Assembly (NCBI GenBank): GCA_963742315.1 | Contig: CAVULE010000001.1 | Span: forward strand, 310,001 to 374,000 | Reading direction: 5' to 3' | DNA length: 64,000 nt | DNA from: AV69 sp963742315 | GTDB taxonomy: Bacteria > Verrucomicrobiota > Verrucomicrobiia > Chthoniobacterales > UBA10450 | Shown: piece after piece, positions 61,721 to 64,000 of the stretch | How positions within the stretch are numbered: position 1 is the first letter of the stretch | Layout: the number at the start of each line of letters is the position of its first letter | The notes under the pieces: generated by a model | Told to the model about the DNA's origin: nothing | What the model saw: only the letters and a program-made list of their open reading frames with translations | Databases searched by the model: none | Program-made: the position numbers and the translations under genes

Positions 61721-62169
61721 GAACTCCGCCGCGCCCCATACCGCCTTCGCTTAGACGATCAACCTCGGCTGCGTTCGATATTGTCCGCGAACTTGGCCTG
61801 GCGTTTCCGCGAGCAAGAGAAACCCGGTACTATCGAGGGCCCGCACTGGAAATAGACGGTGAAGTATTCGCCGTTCAGACCAGCCATCGCAGCGCCGACC
61901 CGAACTCAATTTCGGTGGCGACTGAATTCGAACGTCGCGAGAAGCTGATCGCCGACAATCCGCGGGTCTTTTATTTGAGACCGCACTACCAAAACTATCC
62001 GGTCGTGCTCCTGCGTCTCGATCAGATCGACCGCGCAGAATTAAGCGAAGTGCTTCGTTCCGCTTACAACGCGGTCGTCACTGGGAAGGTTAAGATAGGT
62101 CGGTCGCGTGTGGCCAGCCGTCGCTCGACTTCGCGCAGGAAACACGTCAAACGCCGGCCCGCCCGCTAA
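61717..62169 (+). CDS. MmcQ/YjbR-like protein
   Basis: 150 residues from MRTPPRPIPPSLRRSTSAAF. The YjbR-type fold is recognisable: FDIVRELGLAFPRARETRYY, GPALEIDGEVFAVQT, SISVATEFERREKLIADNPR and VVLLRLDQIDRAELSEVLRS. The C-terminal 25 residues are strongly basic (RSRVASRRSTSRRKHVKRRP), consistent with nucleic-acid binding, a role only suggested for the family. Coupled by ATGA to the GNAT remnant. Confidence 0.82.
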   Translation: MRTPPRPIPPSLRRSTSAAFDIVRELGLAFPRARETRYYRGPALEIDGEVFAVQTSHRSADPNSISVATEFERREKLIADNPRVFYLRPHYQNYPVVLLRLDQIDRAELSEVLRSAYNAVVTGKVKIGRSRVASRRSTSRRKHVKRRPAR

Positions 62170-62204
62170 GGAGCTGGCCACTGATCACTGATCCGCTTCG
62201 GCTC

Positions 62205-62233
62205 GGATCGTACCATCAAAATCTCGCAGTCCG
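62205..62233. repeat. GGATCGYACCATYAAAMTCT short repeat, copy 2
   Basis: Matches 56595-56623 at 26 of 29 bases. It lies 40 bases before surE, in its probable promoter or leader. Confidence 0.65.
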
Positions 62234-62272
62234 CTCTTCCTCCACGCAATTTGTGAAATAGAACCTATTCCC

Positions 62273-62998
62273 ATGAAATTCCTGATCACAAACGACGATG
62301 GCATCGACGCTGCCGGATTGAATGCGTTGCTCGAAGCCGCGCAGAATTTTGGCGAAGCCACCATCGTTGCACCGGCTGAGCCGCAATCCGGCGTGAGCCA
62401 CGCCGTGACCTGGCACGAAGGTGTGCGCATCGAACCGCGTGGCGAAAAACGCCAGTCCGGTCGAAGACTCGCCGTGGAGAGCTCGGACCGTTTCGCCATC
62501 CACGGCACGCCGGCGGATTGCATTCGGCTCGGTCTGCTCCATTTGGTGCCGGACGCGAATTGGGTGCTGAGCGGCATCAATCACGGCGCGAATCTCGGCG
62601 CGGATGTTTATTACTCCGGCACGGTCGCCGCCGTGCGCGAAGCTATCCTGCACGGCTGGCCCGGCATCGCCTTTTCGCATTATCGCAAAGGCGCGGACTT
62701 CGATTGGGCACGCGCCACGCGCTGGATCACGCCGCTGCTGCGCGAGCTACTCGGAAAAAAGGTCGAGCCCGGTCTCTTTTACAATGTCAATCTTCCCCTC
62801 TTGCCGTCCGGCGCGGCCGACCCCGACGTCATCTGGTGTCCGCTCGATCCGAAACCGCTCCCTTTGAATTACCGGCACGAAGAAGAGACCGGCTTGTATT
62901 TCGCGGGCGACTACAACCTGCGCGGCCGCACGCCCAAGGCCGATGTCGATGTTTGCTTTAACGGCAACATCGCCGTCTCCCAGGTGAAACTACTTTAG
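62273..62998 (+). CDS. surE: 5'-nucleotidase SurE
   Basis: 241 residues. Family motifs are all present: MKFLITNDDGIDAAGLNALL (metal Asp8-Asp9), APAEPQSGVSHAVTW with metal-site Ser39, GTPADCIRLGL and LSGINHGANLGADVYYSGTV with the Asn and the catalytic loop. It dephosphorylates nucleoside 5'- and 3'-monophosphates in the cytoplasm. A stationary-phase role is known for other bacteria. pcm, its usual neighbour in enterobacteria, is absent. Confidence 0.94.
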   Translation: MKFLITNDDGIDAAGLNALLEAAQNFGEATIVAPAEPQSGVSHAVTWHEGVRIEPRGEKRQSGRRLAVESSDRFAIHGTPADCIRLGLLHLVPDANWVLSGINHGANLGADVYYSGTVAAVREAILHGWPGIAFSHYRKGADFDWARATRWITPLLRELLGKKVEPGLFYNVNLPLLPSGAADPDVIWCPLDPKPLPLNYRHEEETGLYFAGDYNLRGRTPKADVDVCFNGNIAVSQVKLL

Positions 62999-63247
62999 AA
63001 GGAAGAAGGACCACGACTGCACAATTCAAGGGAACGGCATACGGCATACGGGCCAAATCTAAATTTCTTGACAGGTCTGGCAGGTTCGACAGACCACCTG
63101 ACCGCTGATGAAGTGTCAAAGAATTCAGACTCGACCCCAATCAATTCCGCGGGTGTGAGCCCCCTTAAGCCCGCGCCGAGTGCCTATCAGCGCTTGGACC
63201 GGAAGAGGCGACTCTTGAAATCTTCACGCCTTAGCGAAGGTATGCGG
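62999..63247. other. Intergenic region upstream of the YcaQ-like gene
   Basis: About 250 bases. A weak inverted motif aggtctggcaggttcgacag lies at 63073, but it is not a tRNA (no acceptor stem or T-arm pairing). No repeat of the main families. Confidence 0.4.
63236..63240 (+). promoter_or_regulatory. Shine-Dalgarno deciding the YcaQ-like start
   Basis: GAAGG is seven bases before ATG 63248 but only one base before ATG 63242, which favours the second ATG. Confidence 0.6.
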
Positions 63248-64000
63248 ATGCGACCGATCACATCAGATGATCTGCGGCGGTTTGCCGTGGGGCGGTCGCT
63301 CTTTCCGCCGACTACCCTCCGACGCGCCATCGCGCGGATGCGCTTTGTCCAGGCAGACCCGATCCGCGCACCGGCACGTGCCCAGGACCTCATCCTGCGG
63401 CATCGGGTAAAGGACTATCGCGCGGGCGACCTCGAACGGAACTACGTCTCGTTAGGGATTGAGGAGGACACGTTCGTTAACTACGGCTTTGTCACACGCG
63501 AGCTACAGACGTTGATGCATCCGCGGCCGGATGTGCGCGTCCCGGCGGAAGGCATGCAGGCGTGGTCGGCCGCCGAGCGAAAGAAAGCCGAGCTGCTTCT
63601 CGCCTTCCTCCAGTCGCGCGGCGAGGTGCATCCGCGCGAGGTGGAGGAACACTTTGCGCACGGGCGCGTGCGGAATTACTGGGGCGGTTCGTCGAACGCC
63701 ACCACGCACATGCTCGACGCGCTGCACTATCGCGGCCTGGTGCGCGTGGTGCGGCGCGAGAACGGGATCCGGATTTACCGCGCGCATCAGCATGAACCGG
63801 CGCTGCTGAGGGAGGCGGAACGCCGGACCCGGATCGATGCGCTCGTGGACGTGGTGGTAAACATTTACGCACCGCTGCCAGGCTCGAGTCTCTCGTTCTA
63901 CATCCGCCGATTGCGCTACGCCGTACCACAATGGCAAAATGAAATTTCAGCCGCGCAGAAACGCGCACGTGAGCGCCTCGCTCATGCGCGTGTCGCGGGC
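63248..64000 (+). CDS. YcaQ-like winged-helix DNA glycosylase family protein (cut by window edge)
   Basis: 251 codons, open to the window edge. The start is MRPITSDDLRRFAVGRSLFP; then LRRAIARMRFVQADPIRAPA, DLILRHRVKDYRAGDLERNY, VNYGFVTRELQTLMHP, and a winged-helix block LLAFLQSRGEVHPREVEEHF with SSNATTHMLDALHYRGLVRV. The blocks are those of the YcaQ/AlkX family of crosslink-repair glycosylases, whose bacterial members unhook interstrand crosslinks. The catalytic QxQ lies in the first half as VQADP here, so it is not exactly conserved and the activity is uncertain. The C-terminal end is outside the window. Confidence 0.85.
   Translation, partial: MRPITSDDLRRFAVGRSLFPPTTLRRAIARMRFVQADPIRAPARAQDLILRHRVKDYRAGDLERNYVSLGIEEDTFVNYGFVTRELQTLMHPRPDVRVPAEGMQAWSAAERKKAELLLAFLQSRGEVHPREVEEHFAHGRVRNYWGGSSNATTHMLDALHYRGLVRVVRRENGIRIYRAHQHEPALLREAERRTRIDALVDVVVNIYAPLPGSSLSFYIRRLRYAVPQWQNEISAAQKRARERLAHARVAG

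Noticed and set aside
63065..63110. tRNA-like string with gttcgac near 63082
   Set aside because: No acceptor stem, anticodon arm or CCA-side pairing could be found.
63492..63968. Minus-strand frames of 144-158 codons at the right edge
   Set aside because: Antisense of the YcaQ-like gene, which reads through the edge without a stop on the plus strand and has recognisable family blocks.
1..64000. Prophage, IS element, toxin-antitoxin or defence island
   Set aside because: No transposase, integrase, restriction, Cas or toxin gene was recognised anywhere; the only mobile-like signals are short non-coding repeats and the catalase insertion.

Overview
The window looks like a chromosomal segment of a soil-type, Gram-negative, moderately GC-rich bacterium. 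Gene content (AsmA-like protein, TatA, type I glutamine synthetase with PII, a TMTC-like TPR mannosyltransferase, an ABC-F protein, a TgpA-type transglutaminase operon) and the many short nested-palindrome repeats between genes fit Verrucomicrobiota of the Chthoniobacterales type best. That placement is inference; Acidobacteriota is the main alternative. No rRNA, tRNA, CRISPR, IS transposase or phage gene was seen, so this is core and lightly accessory chromosome, not a mobile island.

Layout. 1-7.4 kb: minus-strand genes (cut-off M48 protease, exported carboxypeptidase-regulatory-like protein, cupin, TatA, TMTC/TPR membrane protein, alpha/beta hydrolase, then glnB-glnA). 7.7-17 kb: dnaE (frameshifted), an AsmA-like protein and a DUF4230-like protein converging on it, a transglutaminase, recF, an AlgH/YqgE protein. 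17-24.3 kb: sulfotransferase, two flavoprotein oxidoreductases, a doubly frameshifted membrane protein, an NTF2-like protein and an ABC-F ATPase. 24.4-32.2 kb: the moxR-DUF58-tgpA operon, a Tat-exported aminotransferase, a lone response regulator, KTSC, dienelactone-hydrolase and DoxX proteins. 32.5-40 kb: methyltransferase, a decayed small gene, then a KR/DH/acyltransferase/methyltransferase/DH set resembling an aryl-polyene locus that lacks its ketosynthases and ACPs here, and a second sulfotransferase. 40-50.3 kb: msrA-pgl-epimerase, a CBS-PP2C phosphatase, MscS channel, O-methyltransferase, a cyclase-TolB-TPR protein, DoxX. 50.8-64 kb: GT-C glycosyltransferase, GNAT, DDAH, ICMT-like, beta-lactamase-fold hydrolase, a membrane patatin and an aldo/keto reductase (both frameshifted), a probably acquired catalase-family gene beside a truncated GNAT gene, MmcQ/YjbR, surE, and a YcaQ-like gene cut by the right edge.

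Three points matter most. First, genes including the essential dnaE are broken by single-base indels, five of six being one extra base in or next to a 4-5 base homopolymer; this points to sequencing error rather than real decay. Second, intergenic space is filled by several dispersed palindromic repeat families, one of which (503-609 and 15176-15280) can fold into a nested multi-hairpin structure with base-pair covariation between its copies. Third, a strong 42-nt palindrome (17056-17097), the split polyene-like gene set, and the GNAT gene apparently cut by a catalase gene deserve follow-up.
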